DNA from: Roseibium album
GTDB taxonomy: Bacteria > Pseudomonadota > Alphaproteobacteria > Rhizobiales > Stappiaceae
NCBI RefSeq assembly: GCF_001404515.1
Contig: NZ_CXWE01000005.1
Span: forward strand, 558,001-622,000
Reading direction: 5' to 3'
Length of the DNA stretch: 64,000 nucleotides
The notes beneath the pieces are model-generated. The model saw nothing but the letters and a program-made list of their open reading frames with translations. It was not told the origin of the DNA and searched no databases. This document shows, in pieces, positions 36,521-45,283 of this stretch (its first letter is position 1; every line of letters begins with the position of its first letter). A program made the translations under genes and the position numbers.

Positions 36521-39340
36521 ATGTTTGCAGGTCTCCCCCTGACGTTCACCGCTCCGTGGATCCTGACTGCACTGGCACTTCTGCCGGTCATCTGGTGGCT
36601 GTTGCGGCTGACACCGCCACGACCGCGGGAAATTGCCTTTCCGCCCATGAGGCTGCTTCTGGACATCGATCAGCATGAGGAAACGCCGCAGCGCAGTCCC
36701 TGGTGGCTGACCTTGTTGCGCCTCCTGTTGGCTGCCATCCTGATCTTTGCCCTGGCCGGACCTGTCTGGCGTACAACGGAACCGGTCGACACAGGCCAAG
36801 GCGTACTTTGGCTTCTTGTCGACAACGGCTGGACTTCGGCAAAAAGCTGGGAGGCCCAGTCCGGTGCAGCCGAACAATTGCTTACCACCGCCGAACAGTC
36901 CGGACAGCCGGTGCTGTTCGCGGCGACCGCTGAAGGTCCGTCTCAGAGCCTTGTTCCCGAATCGGCGACGACGGCGCTGGAAAAGCTTCGTGCTCTGGAA
37001 CCCCGACCCTATCCACCGCAACGCAACGAACTCAGCATCGGATTGCGCAAGGCTGCCCAGGAAGCACTTCCCGGCGCAATTGTCTGGTTATCGGACAACA
37101 CGCACACGGAAGGCGCCTTTCTGACGGACCTGGCTGCAATGACAGGCGAAGTTCCGATCACCGTTCTTGCAGGCCTCGATACACCGCTGGGATTGAAGGA
37201 TCTGAAAAACGATGCGGATGCCCTCTCCGTTACTGTTGTGAGACATCCCGAACAGAAACTTGGAACGGCAAAGGTTCAGGCGCTGGATCTGAAAGGTCTC
37301 GTGCTGGGAGATGTCCAGGCGAGCTTCGATGCCGGCAACCCGGAAACGACGGCGCGTTTCGAATTGCCGAGTGAGTTGCGAAACGATATCGCCCGCGTCG
37401 AGATCGCCGGGGAAGCAGCCGCAGGGGCCGTCCAGCTCGTTGACGACAGCTGGCGGCGGCGCACGGTTGGCCTCATATCCGGCCAGTCGCGCGATCTGGA
37501 CCAGCCGCTTCTGTCCCCGGTGTACTATCTCGAGCGAGCACTGCTGCCGTTTTCCGATATTCGCCAGCCAAAGGACGGAGACATTGCTCTTGCGGTACCG
37601 GCACTGATCGATCAGGGGATCTCTGTTCTGGTGCTTGCAGATGTTGGTCGTTTGCCGGACACGACGACAGAAGAGTTGCGGGAATGGGTTGAAAACGGTG
37701 GCACGCTTGTGCGTTTTGCAGGTCCGCGCACGGCCGGAGGCAGCGATGATCTGATCCCCGTACGCCTTCGTGACGGAGATCGTTCGCTTGGAGGTTCACT
37801 GTCCTGGAAACAGCCTCAGCACCTTGCCGATTTCCCCGACGATTCACCATTTGCCGGGCTCAGGATTCCCGAAGAAGTCACGGTGAACCGACAGGTACTG
37901 GCCGAACCGACCTCCGATCTGCCTGAGCGGACCTGGGCGATGCTTGAAGACGGCACGCCGCTTGTCACGGCTGCACCACTGGGCGCTGGAAGCGTGGTCC
38001 TTTTCCACGTGACGGCAGACAGTTCCTGGTCGAACCTGCCGCTTTCGGGCGTATTTCTGAACATGCTGCGCAGGATTCTGGCGGTATCCAATGTTGCCGC
38101 GGCTTCGGAAACTGCGGATGACAGCACCTCGTCAGCCAGCGTGCTGCCGCCTTTGCGCCTTCTTGACGGCTATGGCCGTTTCGGCGCTCCGCCGGTGGAA
38201 GTCACGCCCGTGAACGCTTCTGATTTCCGCGAGGCGGCGGCAAGCCGCAGAACACCACCCGGCCTCTATGGCACCGAGGACGGGTTCCGGGCGCTGAATC
38301 TGATGCAGGCTGACGATGCGCTGCTGCCGCTCGACCTGACGGCATTGGGTTCAAGAGCGACCCTGACCGCTTATCCGGCATCCGACCCGATTGACTTGAG
38401 GGCTTTCTTTTTCACGCTTGCCTTCCTGCTCCTCGTTGCCGACGCGATTGCCGTTTTCCTGCTGGCCGGTGGCTTGAGCCGGATGAACCTTCGCAGCCGA
38501 ACAGCGGGTGTAGCGGCATTGCTGGCATTGTCCCTGTTGGGATTGTCGGTAATCACACCGGGTCAGGTTGTGGCTCAATCGACGTCGGATGAATTGCGTG
38601 CGCTCGAATCGACCCTGGAAACGCGCCTTGCCTATGTCATCACCGGCAATCCGGAGATCGACGACGCCAGTGCAGCGGGGCTGTCAGGCCTCACGCGTTT
38701 CCTCGCCGAGCGGACAGCGCTCGAACCGGGAGCGCCCATCGGGATCGATCTGGCAGGCGACGAACTCGCTTTTTACTCGCTGCTCTATTGGCCGATCGAC
38801 CCGGCCGCGGACAAACCCAACGACCAGACAATCGCGCGTATCGACACATTCATGCGCAACGGAGGCACAATCCTGTTTGATACGAGGGACCACATCAATG
38901 CCTCCGCAAGCGGGTTTTCCTCAACACCGGCGACACTGAAACTGCGAGAAATCCTGGAAGATCTCGACGTCCCGCCACTGCAACCCGTCCCGCCCGACCA
39001 TGTCCTGACCAAGGCGTTCTACCTTCTCGACAGCTTCCCGGGACGCTATGCCGGAAGCCCTCTCTGGGTGGAAAGCCTAGAAGAGATAACGGCCCGGGGT
39101 GATCGTCCTGTGCGAGCTGGCGACGGTGTTTCGCCGATCATGATCACCGGCAATGATTTCGCCTCCGCATGGGCGATTTCCGAAGACGGCGAGTTCATGT
39201 ATCCGACCGTGCCGAACAACCCGGTCCAGAGGGATTATGCCTTTCGCTCGGGCGTTAACATCGTCATGTACAGTCTGACCGGCAACTACAAGGCTGATCA
39301 GGTGCATATTCCCGCCCTTCTCGAACGGTTGGGGCAATAG
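36521..39340 (+). CDS. Large membrane protein: BatA-type N-terminus and C-terminal DUF4159
   Basis: 939 residues. Residues 1-90 are the BatA (aerotolerance regulator N-terminal) region with two membrane helices and the PPRPREIAFPPMRLL cytosolic motif. A long, mainly periplasmic part follows (about 90-620). Membrane segments lie near 627-648 and 660-680. DUF4159 (about 700-935) ends the protein with FYSLLYWPIDPA, GGTILFDTRD and PVQRDYAFRSGVNIVMYSLTGNYKADQ. The family has no assigned function but always travels with MoxR/DUF58 genes in alphaproteobacteria. It is followed 8 bp later by the vWA-like gene. Confidence 0.92.
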   Translation: MFAGLPLTFTAPWILTALALLPVIWWLLRLTPPRPREIAFPPMRLLLDIDQHEETPQRSPWWLTLLRLLLAAILIFALAGPVWRTTEPVDTGQGVLWLLVDNGWTSAKSWEAQSGAAEQLLTTAEQSGQPVLFAATAEGPSQSLVPESATTALEKLRALEPRPYPPQRNELSIGLRKAAQEALPGAIVWLSDNTHTEGAFLTDLAAMTGEVPITVLAGLDTPLGLKDLKNDADALSVTVVRHPEQKLGTAKVQALDLKGLVLGDVQASFDAGNPETTARFELPSELRNDIARVEIAGEAAAGAVQLVDDSWRRRTVGLISGQSRDLDQPLLSPVYYLERALLPFSDIRQPKDGDIALAVPALIDQGISVLVLADVGRLPDTTTEELREWVENGGTLVRFAGPRTAGGSDDLIPVRLRDGDRSLGGSLSWKQPQHLADFPDDSPFAGLRIPEEVTVNRQVLAEPTSDLPERTWAMLEDGTPLVTAAPLGAGSVVLFHVTADSSWSNLPLSGVFLNMLRRILAVSNVAAASETADDSTSSASVLPPLRLLDGYGRFGAPPVEVTPVNASDFREAAASRRTPPGLYGTEDGFRALNLMQADDALLPLDLTALGSRATLTAYPASDPIDLRAFFFTLAFLLLVADAIAVFLLAGGLSRMNLRSRTAGVAALLALSLLGLSVITPGQVVAQSTSDELRALESTLETRLAYVITGNPEIDDASAAGLSGLTRFLAERTALEPGAPIGIDLAGDELAFYSLLYWPIDPAADKPNDQTIARIDTFMRNGGTILFDTRDHINASASGFSSTPATLKLREILEDLDVPPLQPVPPDHVLTKAFYLLDSFPGRYAGSPLWVESLEEITARGDRPVRAGDGVSPIMITGNDFASAWAISEDGEFMYPTVPNNPVQRDYAFRSGVNIVMYSLTGNYKADQVHIPALLERLGQ

Positions 39341-39348
39341 GAGCGCTG

Positions 39349-41424
39349 ATGGTCTGGTCACTTTCCTTCGACCCGTTGCTTTCCTTCTGGGCACTGATCG
39401 CCGGTGCCGTTGTGGCGTTTCTGCTCGCCGGACTGTCCGGCTACCTCAATCTGCGTGGCTGGGCGCTCAGGGCACTGACCATGGCCTTGCTGCTGTTCGC
39501 CCTGGCCAATCCCGCCGTTGAACGCGAAGACCGGGAGCCTCTTTCGAGCGTTGTGGCGCTTGTGATCGACAAGAGCCAGAGCCAGCGTCTTGCCGACCGG
39601 GAAGCGACGACCGAGGAAGTCGCGGCCGAGATACAGAGCCGTGTCGAAGCACTGAAAGGCTTCGACCTTCGTGTTCTCGAGGCCCGCAATTCGGGTTCAG
39701 GCAACGGAACGGAAGTTTTCCAGACGCTTTCCAATGGCCTTGCCGACGTTCCTCCCGAGCGGGTCGGCGGCGCGATCATCATCACGGACGGCCAGATACA
39801 CGATGTTCCCGAGAGTGCTGGCGCACTCGGCTTCGATGCACCGGTTCACGGCGTGATCACCGGTGCGCCGGAGGAACGGGACCGGAGGATTGTGCTCGAC
39901 AAGGCACCGAGATTTGGCCTGGTCGGTTCGGAGCAGACAGTGAGCCTGACAGTGGTCGACCAGGGTCAGGGCACAGGTCCTGGAGATCAGGTCCGGCTGA
40001 CCGTCAAGCGTGACGGCGACGTCATCAGCGAGCGCACGGCGCGCACCGGTGAAAAGATCGACATTCCCGTCGAGATTGCCCATGGCGGCGACAACATCTT
40101 CGAATTCGAAGCCGAACCTCTCGGTGACGAACTGACCAACCTGAACAACCGCGCGGTGGTGACCATCGACGGCATCCGCGAGAACCTGCGGGTGCTGCTG
40201 GTATCCGGATCGCCGCATTCGGGCGAGCGTACCTGGCGAAATCTGTTGAAGTCCGACGCCTCTGTCGACCTGGTTCATTTCACCATTTTGCGCCCCCCGG
40301 AAAAACAGGACGGCACACCGATCAACCAACTGTCGCTGATCGCCTTTCCGACACGTGAACTTTTTTCCGTCAAGATCGACGAGTTCGACCTGATCATTTT
40401 CGACCGCTATGTCCGGCGCGGCGTGCTGCCAATGCTCTATTTCGACAACATTGCCAGATATGTCCAAAATGGGGGCGCCGTTCTGTTGGCGGGTGGTCCG
40501 GACTATGCGGAGGCAGGCAGTCTTTATCGGACGCCGCTTGCACCCATTCTGCCTGCAAGCCCGACCGGCGGCATTCTGGAAGAACCATTCTATGCAACCC
40601 TTGCCAGCCTCGGTGAACGTCACCCGGTAACGAGAGGCTTGCCCGGGTCCGAACAGGACCCGCCGGCTTGGAGTCGCTGGTTCCGTGCTGTCGATACCCA
40701 GCTTGACGCGGGGCATCAGCTGATGTCCGGACCGAGCGACTCGCCGCTTCTGGTTCTGAACCGCGAAGGCGAAGGCCGGGTTGCCATGCTTCTGTCGGAC
40801 CATGTCTGGCTCTGGGCGCGTGGCTTTGAGGGCGGCGGCCCGCACGTCCCGCTGCTCCGCCGGCTCGCGCATTGGCTGATGCAGGAGCCTGATCTTGAAG
40901 AAGAGGCCTTGAACGTTTCCATCCTCGGGTCCGATCTCGTGATCGAACGTCAGACGCTTGGTGACACGATCGGTGAAGTCACCGTGACCACCCCGACCGG
41001 AGACGTGGACGAGGTCGCCATGACCGAGCAGGATCCAGGCCTTTGGCGCGGCACACTGCCAGCCACTGAAACCGGTCTGTTTTCGGTAACCGATGGAGAA
41101 ATGAGCGCGCTCATTCACGTCGGACCGCAGAACCCGCGTGAATACACGGACGTGCTGTCGACGACCGAAGTCCTGTCGCCGATCAGCGAAGCGACCGGCG
41201 GCAGCACCGAGCGATTGAGGGATGTGGGCGGCGACCTGGATATCCCGCGCGTCGTCTCCATGCATCCATCGGCAAGTTACGCCGGCAACGGCTGGATCGG
41301 CCTGAAGGCGACGGAAGCCAGTGTCCTCAACGGCGTCGACCGTTACCCGCTGATGATCGGCCTTCTCGGGCTTGCGCTACTGCTCGGCATGCTGTCTCTG
41401 ACCTGGTATCGAGAGGGACGGTGA
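39349..41424 (+). CDS. Membrane protein with vWA-like and glutamine-amidotransferase-like domains
   Basis: 691 residues. Two N-terminal helices (about 8-28, 36-52), then a vWA-like domain (about 60-170) with a MIDAS-like VIDKSQSQ and IIITDGQIHD. The middle (about 280-490) resembles the class I glutamine-amidotransferase-like fold used as a Trp/ThuA-type sensor (LLVSGSPHSGERTW, NGGAVLLAGGPDYAEAG, GRVAMLLSDHVWLW). One C-terminal helix (about 668-685) re-anchors it. It is the last gene of the MoxR operon. Its 3' end overlaps the convergent gene at 41377 by 48 bp. Confidence 0.88.
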   Translation: MVWSLSFDPLLSFWALIAGAVVAFLLAGLSGYLNLRGWALRALTMALLLFALANPAVEREDREPLSSVVALVIDKSQSQRLADREATTEEVAAEIQSRVEALKGFDLRVLEARNSGSGNGTEVFQTLSNGLADVPPERVGGAIIITDGQIHDVPESAGALGFDAPVHGVITGAPEERDRRIVLDKAPRFGLVGSEQTVSLTVVDQGQGTGPGDQVRLTVKRDGDVISERTARTGEKIDIPVEIAHGGDNIFEFEAEPLGDELTNLNNRAVVTIDGIRENLRVLLVSGSPHSGERTWRNLLKSDASVDLVHFTILRPPEKQDGTPINQLSLIAFPTRELFSVKIDEFDLIIFDRYVRRGVLPMLYFDNIARYVQNGGAVLLAGGPDYAEAGSLYRTPLAPILPASPTGGILEEPFYATLASLGERHPVTRGLPGSEQDPPAWSRWFRAVDTQLDAGHQLMSGPSDSPLLVLNREGEGRVAMLLSDHVWLWARGFEGGGPHVPLLRRLAHWLMQEPDLEEEALNVSILGSDLVIERQTLGDTIGEVTVTTPTGDVDEVAMTEQDPGLWRGTLPATETGLFSVTDGEMSALIHVGPQNPREYTDVLSTTEVLSPISEATGGSTERLRDVGGDLDIPRVVSMHPSASYAGNGWIGLKATEASVLNGVDRYPLMIGLLGLALLLGMLSLTWYREGR

Positions 41425-42168
41425 CCGGAACTGTTCCTCGCTCTGACCCGGTGCAGCATTACCGCCCTTGATTGTGTAGCTGTCGAGCGTCACCTGCAGA
41501 CGATCCGTCAAGGAGGTGTCTGTTGCAGGGTTGCAGGCCAGCGACAGATCGACTTTCTCAACCGTGAATACGTTTTTTATCGATATCCCCTGCTCCCCGG
41601 CAACATATGGCGCTGACAGCAGACCGCCAAGCCAGAGCTGTGTACGACCTTGTTTGAGCATATTCAGATTAAGGGCGTCATCGTCGACCAGCACGAGATT
41701 GGGATGTCCTGCCTTCCGGGCTGCCAATGTACTGGTCCAGCCACCGACCGCTCCCGTGGCGTATGGGAAACTGTCCTCCATCTTGCTTAGCGAGATTTCG
41801 CTTTCTTCAAGCGCGAAAAAGGCAAAGCCGTCGATCTGCAATGGCCCGACCCAATTGAAGTCAGGCTCTCGCGCCGCAGTGCGCCACAGGGCCATGAAGC
41901 AGTGGTTCTTGTTGGTGTTCACGGCATTCAATCCGCGCCGGAACGGGCGTAAATGGATCTCTATCCGTATCCCGGTCCTGTCCGCCAGCGTTCTGACAAG
42001 TTCAGTCACTGAGCCTGCCGGTTCGCCATTGTCGCCACGGAAGTAAAACGGTTTGTAGTCTTCGGTGTAAATAACAAGATCGGGTTGCTTTTGCTCAATC
42101 GAAAACGCAGAAAACTGTACCTGAAAATATAGTACAGCAGATAACAATACATAAAAAATCAAGCGCAT
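41377..42168 (-). CDS. Periplasmic substrate-binding protein-like (SBP_bac_3 type)
   Basis: 263 residues with an N-terminal signal segment (about 1-23). The domain pattern fits amino-acid-binding-type proteins: LVIYTEDYKPFYFRGDNGEPAGSVTELVRTLADRTGI, then CFMALWRTAAREPDFNWVGPL. No transporter genes lie beside it, so it may be an orphan sensor or binding protein. The last 15 residues or so lie opposite the end of the vWA-like gene. The tail (EEQFRSPSLSIPGQRQHAEQ) looks like run-on past the fold. Confidence 0.82.
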   Translation of the reverse strand: MRLIFYVLLSAVLYFQVQFSAFSIEQKQPDLVIYTEDYKPFYFRGDNGEPAGSVTELVRTLADRTGIRIEIHLRPFRRGLNAVNTNKNHCFMALWRTAAREPDFNWVGPLQIDGFAFFALEESEISLSKMEDSFPYATGAVGGWTSTLAARKAGHPNLVLVDDDALNLNMLKQGRTQLWLGGLLSAPYVAGEQGISIKNVFTVEKVDLSLACNPATDTSLTDRLQVTLDSYTIKGGNAAPGQSEEQFRSPSLSIPGQRQHAEQ

Positions 42169-42251
42169 AGGAACTCCCAGATGCCGACGGCAGCTGTATT
42201 GCTTCGCGGATCCGTGGTCTATTTGCTTGGATTATAACTCATGATCTTGTT

Positions 42252-42272
42252 AAGAACAGCTTGTCTGTTCTT
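42252..42272. repeat. Short perfect inverted repeat
   Basis: AAGAACAG (42252-42259) and CTGTTCTT (42265-42272), five-base spacer. It lies in the 224-bp gap between the substrate-binding-protein gene and the GNAT gene, both on the minus strand. It could be an operator or a weak hairpin; no T-run follows. Confidence 0.4.
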
Positions 42273-42392
42273 CCAACACTCCAATCCAGCACGTTTACAC
42301 GGCTTGAGGTTACACCGTGCGCACTTGTTCCGGGGCCTTGCTTCTCTGTAGACGGAAACTCAAAGCTTGAAACGACGACTTGGCAACCCGCC

Positions 42393-42887
42393 TCAGTACC
42401 CGCCGTGCACCGCCCCCACAGGCATCTCCGCATCATTCATCAGCGCGACCAGCAGCCTTGCTGGATCAACAGGGCCCGGAAGCGTAATTTGGCCAGGAGG
42501 GACCTGCTGGAAACCGAAGGGACTGTAATAGGGCGCGTCGCCGACGAGAAGAACGATACCGTCACCTGCCAATTCGGCTGCGTTCATCGCCGTGCGCATC
42601 AGGGCCTTGCCGAGGCCCCTGTTCTTGAAGTCCGGAGAAACGGTCAACGGACCAAGCAACAGCGCTTCCGAGTCGCCGATCAGGATCGGTGACAGCCGGA
42701 TCGACCCGGCAATGTGGGACCCCACAAGCCCGACAAATGCAAGATCCGGCCGATGGGGAACGTTCTCGCGAATGCGGAACGCTGTCCGGGCGAACCGTCC
42801 CGGTCCGAATGCTTCGGCCTGGAGGTCTTCGATGGCGGTGTTGTCTGCGGCATCTTCGAGCCGGATGACCCAAGTGGTCTGTTTCAT
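42393..42887 (-). CDS. GNAT-family N-acetyltransferase (YhbS-like)
   Basis: 164 residues from the ATG at 42887. Core pattern: LAFVGLVGSHIAGSIRLSPI, LLLGPLTVSPDFKNRGLGKALMRTAM (acetyl-CoA loop), LVGDAPYYSPFGFQQVPPGQI, a layout shared with YhbS-type proteins. The substrate is unknown. Confidence 0.9.
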   Translation of the reverse strand: MKQTTWVIRLEDAADNTAIEDLQAEAFGPGRFARTAFRIRENVPHRPDLAFVGLVGSHIAGSIRLSPILIGDSEALLLGPLTVSPDFKNRGLGKALMRTAMNAAELAGDGIVLLVGDAPYYSPFGFQQVPPGQITLPGPVDPARLLVALMNDAEMPVGAVHGGY

Positions 42888-43261
42888 GAGACTGTTCCTG
42901 AACAAGCGATCTTTAACCCAAGGCGCGCCTGCCAAAAACCCGAAGATGTGTTCTGATAGTCCGGGATTAAGTCAGCCGCGACGGAGCGGACGAGAGTTTT
43001 CTCGTCGGTCGGTTCGTCGTCGGAGCATCAGACCTGCGGTCATTAATCCCAGTCTCGTCAGTTGCGCCGGGGGAAATACGTCGACCCGGCGGTTCATTCG
43101 TGAGGCAAAGCGGTTACCACGCAACACTCTTTCGGTCCAGCGCTTTTTTGCAGGAAGGAAGTCCGCTGTAATTGTTCACCCATCCCGAACACAGCATTCA
43201 GTTGATTGATTTCCGGGCATGGCGCACAACCTTCTTCAAGAGGAAACGCAAGGAGCGCAAC
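42888..43261. other. Gene-free stretch between GNAT and GST genes
   Basis: 374 bp between divergent genes. It should hold both promoters. An in-frame extension of the GST gene starts at 43172 but has no ribosome site and does not look like the family. I see no RNA gene or clear operator here. Confidence 0.45.
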
Positions 43262-44236
43262 ATGGGATTGCTGGTTGACGGGGTCTGGACGGACCAATGG
43301 TACGACACGAAATCGAGCGGTGGCCGGTTTGTCCGCAAGGACGCTTCGTTCCGCAACTGGATCACGGCCGACGGCTCGCCGGGCCCGAGCGGCAAAGGGG
43401 ATTTCAAGGCGGAGGCCGGTCGGTATCATCTCTTTGTCTCCTACGCCTGCCCCTGGGCGCACAGAACGATGATCTTCCGCAAGCTCAAGGGCCTGGAAGA
43501 CGTGATCACACTTTCTGCGGTACAGCCGCTCATGCTGGAAAACGGCTGGGAGTTTCCCGAAGCAGAACCTCTCACCGGTGCCAAATACGCATGGAACATC
43601 TACGCCAAGGCTGATCCGGCCTATACCGGCCGCGCAACTGTGCCGATCCTCTGGGACAAGACACGGGAAACGATCGTCAGCAATGAATCTTCGGAAATCA
43701 TCCGCATGTTCAATTCCGGGTTCAACGGCCTAACAGGATCAACGCTGGATTTTTACCCCGAAGACCTGCGTGAGGAGATCGACACGATCAACGAGCGGAT
43801 CTACCACACGATCAACAACGGCGTTTACAAGTCCGGTTTCGCAACCACGCAGGACGCCTATGAAGAGGCTGTCGAGGCACTGTTTGAATCACTGGATTTC
43901 GTGGAGGGTATCCTTGGTTCCAATCGGTACCTGACAGGAAACCGGTTGACGGAAGCGGACTGGCGTCTGTTCACAACACTTGTGCGTTTCGACGCCGTCT
44001 ATGTCGGCCATTTCAAGTGCAACATCCGGCGGATCGTCGATTATCCGAACCTCTCCAACTACCTACTGGAACTTTACCAGACGCCGGGTGTGGCAGAGAC
44101 GGTCGATATGGCGACGATCAAGCAGCACTATTACGGCTCGCACGAAAGCGTCAATCCGACGCGCATCGTTCCCGTAGGGCCGGAACTTGACTTCCTGAAA
44201 CCACATGATCGTGGGCGCTTGCCGGCGGCAGCATGA
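43262..44236 (+). CDS. yqjG: Glutathionyl-hydroquinone reductase (Xi-class GST)
   Basis: 324 residues from the ATG at 43262, with AAGGAG upstream. The active-site Cys lies in SYACPWAHRTMIFRKLKGLED (about residue 62). FYPEDLREEIDTINERIYHTINNGVYKSGFATTQ and YLTGNRLTEADWRLFTTLVRFD are diagnostic of the ECM4/YqjG group, which reduces glutathionyl-hydroquinones. Confidence 0.95.
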   Translation: MGLLVDGVWTDQWYDTKSSGGRFVRKDASFRNWITADGSPGPSGKGDFKAEAGRYHLFVSYACPWAHRTMIFRKLKGLEDVITLSAVQPLMLENGWEFPEAEPLTGAKYAWNIYAKADPAYTGRATVPILWDKTRETIVSNESSEIIRMFNSGFNGLTGSTLDFYPEDLREEIDTINERIYHTINNGVYKSGFATTQDAYEEAVEALFESLDFVEGILGSNRYLTGNRLTEADWRLFTTLVRFDAVYVGHFKCNIRRIVDYPNLSNYLLELYQTPGVAETVDMATIKQHYYGSHESVNPTRIVPVGPELDFLKPHDRGRLPAAA

Positions 44237-44260
44237 GCAAAAACGGAAACAGGCCGAAAT

Positions 44261-44746
44261 CTACCAGAATGCACCCGCGGGGTAAGAGCCTGTCCTGAAT
44301 TCGTCGAGGCGGCGTCCGGTTGCCGGGCTGAGAGTGTCCGGCAAGGCGTCCGGCGCAAAAAAGCCGGCCTCGGCGATTTCCGTATTCGGATTTAGAAAAC
44401 TATCGGCTTTGCTCCACTCCCTCAGGTGGAACAGGCCGACATGATCGCGCCCGGTTGCCTCCCGGTTGAGATACATGCCCAGCAAGCGCGGCGTCTCGGC
44501 AGCGATGACACCCGCCTCTTCCATGACTTCCCGCGCGGCAGCCTTGTCCAGCGTCTCGCCGCCATCAACGGCCCCGCCTGGCAGATACCATCCTTCAAGA
44601 TAGGTATGACGAACCAGCAGAACCTGCTTTTTCTCGTTTTCAACGATAACCCTGACACCGAGGATGTAGGGGTTCCTGAGCAGCACTGCACTCTGGACGA
44701 TCCTTTTGGTCCAGGAAGTCGGAAGAATGGACAATAACTTCAACAT
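44261..44746 (-). CDS. NUDIX hydrolase
   Basis: 161 residues. NUDIX box: GGAVDGGETLDKAAAREVMEEAGV (about residues 57-80), complete with the REVMEEAG core. It is preceded by VLLVRHTYLEGWYLPG. The N-terminal 30 residues form an amphipathic or membrane-near helix. Substrate not predictable. It is tail-to-tail with the GST gene. Confidence 0.92.
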   Translation of the reverse strand: MLKLLSILPTSWTKRIVQSAVLLRNPYILGVRVIVENEKKQVLLVRHTYLEGWYLPGGAVDGGETLDKAAAREVMEEAGVIAAETPRLLGMYLNREATGRDHVGLFHLREWSKADSFLNPNTEIAEAGFFAPDALPDTLSPATGRRLDEFRTGSYPAGAFW

Positions 44747-44924
44747 TTCATCAGATTGCAGCCGAATTCCCTAAAGTAAAACTAAATTAACCCATGCAAT
44801 CGCTGCAGGGCTGATACGCTGGAATAGCGCTCCTACTTCGTCAAGTCAGTGCCTATATAACGTGCACAATGATGATTTCGAAGGCAGCCTTTGCCACTGC
44901 CGGGACCTCCAAAGGAACAAGACG

Positions 44925-45044
44925 ATGTTGAACGCACTCTTCGGCAAACGCCGCACACGCCCCGCCCACTACCAGTGGAAGCCGTCAGTAGACCTCAGCA
45001 ACCCACGCGTTGCTGCAGCATTGACCACTTTCCCGACCAACTAA
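44925..45044 (+). CDS. Small protein (39 aa), unknown function
   Basis: 39 residues from the ATG at 44925; AAAGGA lies about nine bases upstream. The N-terminus is basic (MLNALFGKRRTRPAHYQW), and the rest is LSNPRVAAALTTFPTN. Not recognised. It is followed after 32 bp by another small ORF in the same direction and then by a terminator, which together suggest a short transcribed unit. Confidence 0.5.
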   Translation: MLNALFGKRRTRPAHYQWKPSVDLSNPRVAAALTTFPTN

Positions 45045-45076
45045 GGTCCGGAAAAACCGAGAGCGGAGCAGCAAAG

Positions 45077-45202
45077 ATGTTCGGTTTCGTAAATGTTGTG
45101 AATGCGACCCTGCGCGAGACGACCCGTAGCGCCGTAAGCGTGTCGGACAAGGCATCAAAGCCTGTTGCGGCGAAAGACAGCAAGGTCACGGCAAAAGCCT
45201 GA
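45077..45202 (+). CDS. Small protein (41 aa), unknown function
   Basis: 41 residues from the ATG at 45077, with a purine-rich stretch (GGAGCAGCAAAG) upstream. The N-terminal half is moderately hydrophobic (MFGFVNVVNATLRETTRSAV), and the C-terminal half is Lys/Ala/Ser-rich (SKPVAAKDSKVTAKA). Not recognised. A terminator follows at 45229. Confidence 0.5.
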   Translation: MFGFVNVVNATLRETTRSAVSVSDKASKPVAAKDSKVTAKA

Positions 45203-45228
45203 CCGAAAGAAAATCCTGTTAAGCGTTC

Positions 45229-45266
45229 AATGCGCCGCGTTATTTCCTTGACGCGGCGCATTTTGA
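45229..45266 (+). terminator. Terminator of the small-protein unit
   Basis: AATGCGCCGCGT (45229-45240) and ACGCGGCGCATT (45251-45262) form a 12-bp stem with a ten-base loop, followed by TTGATTT. It lies 26 bp past the second small ORF and just before the metallophosphoesterase gene. Confidence 0.85.
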
Positions 45267-45283
45267 TTTGAAGATGCGCCACC

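Noticed and set aside
39697-41265. Long minus-strand ORF (522 codons) inside the vWA-like membrane protein gene
   Set aside because: Antisense shadow of a gene with clear domain pattern and operon context; translated sequence has no recognisable fold.
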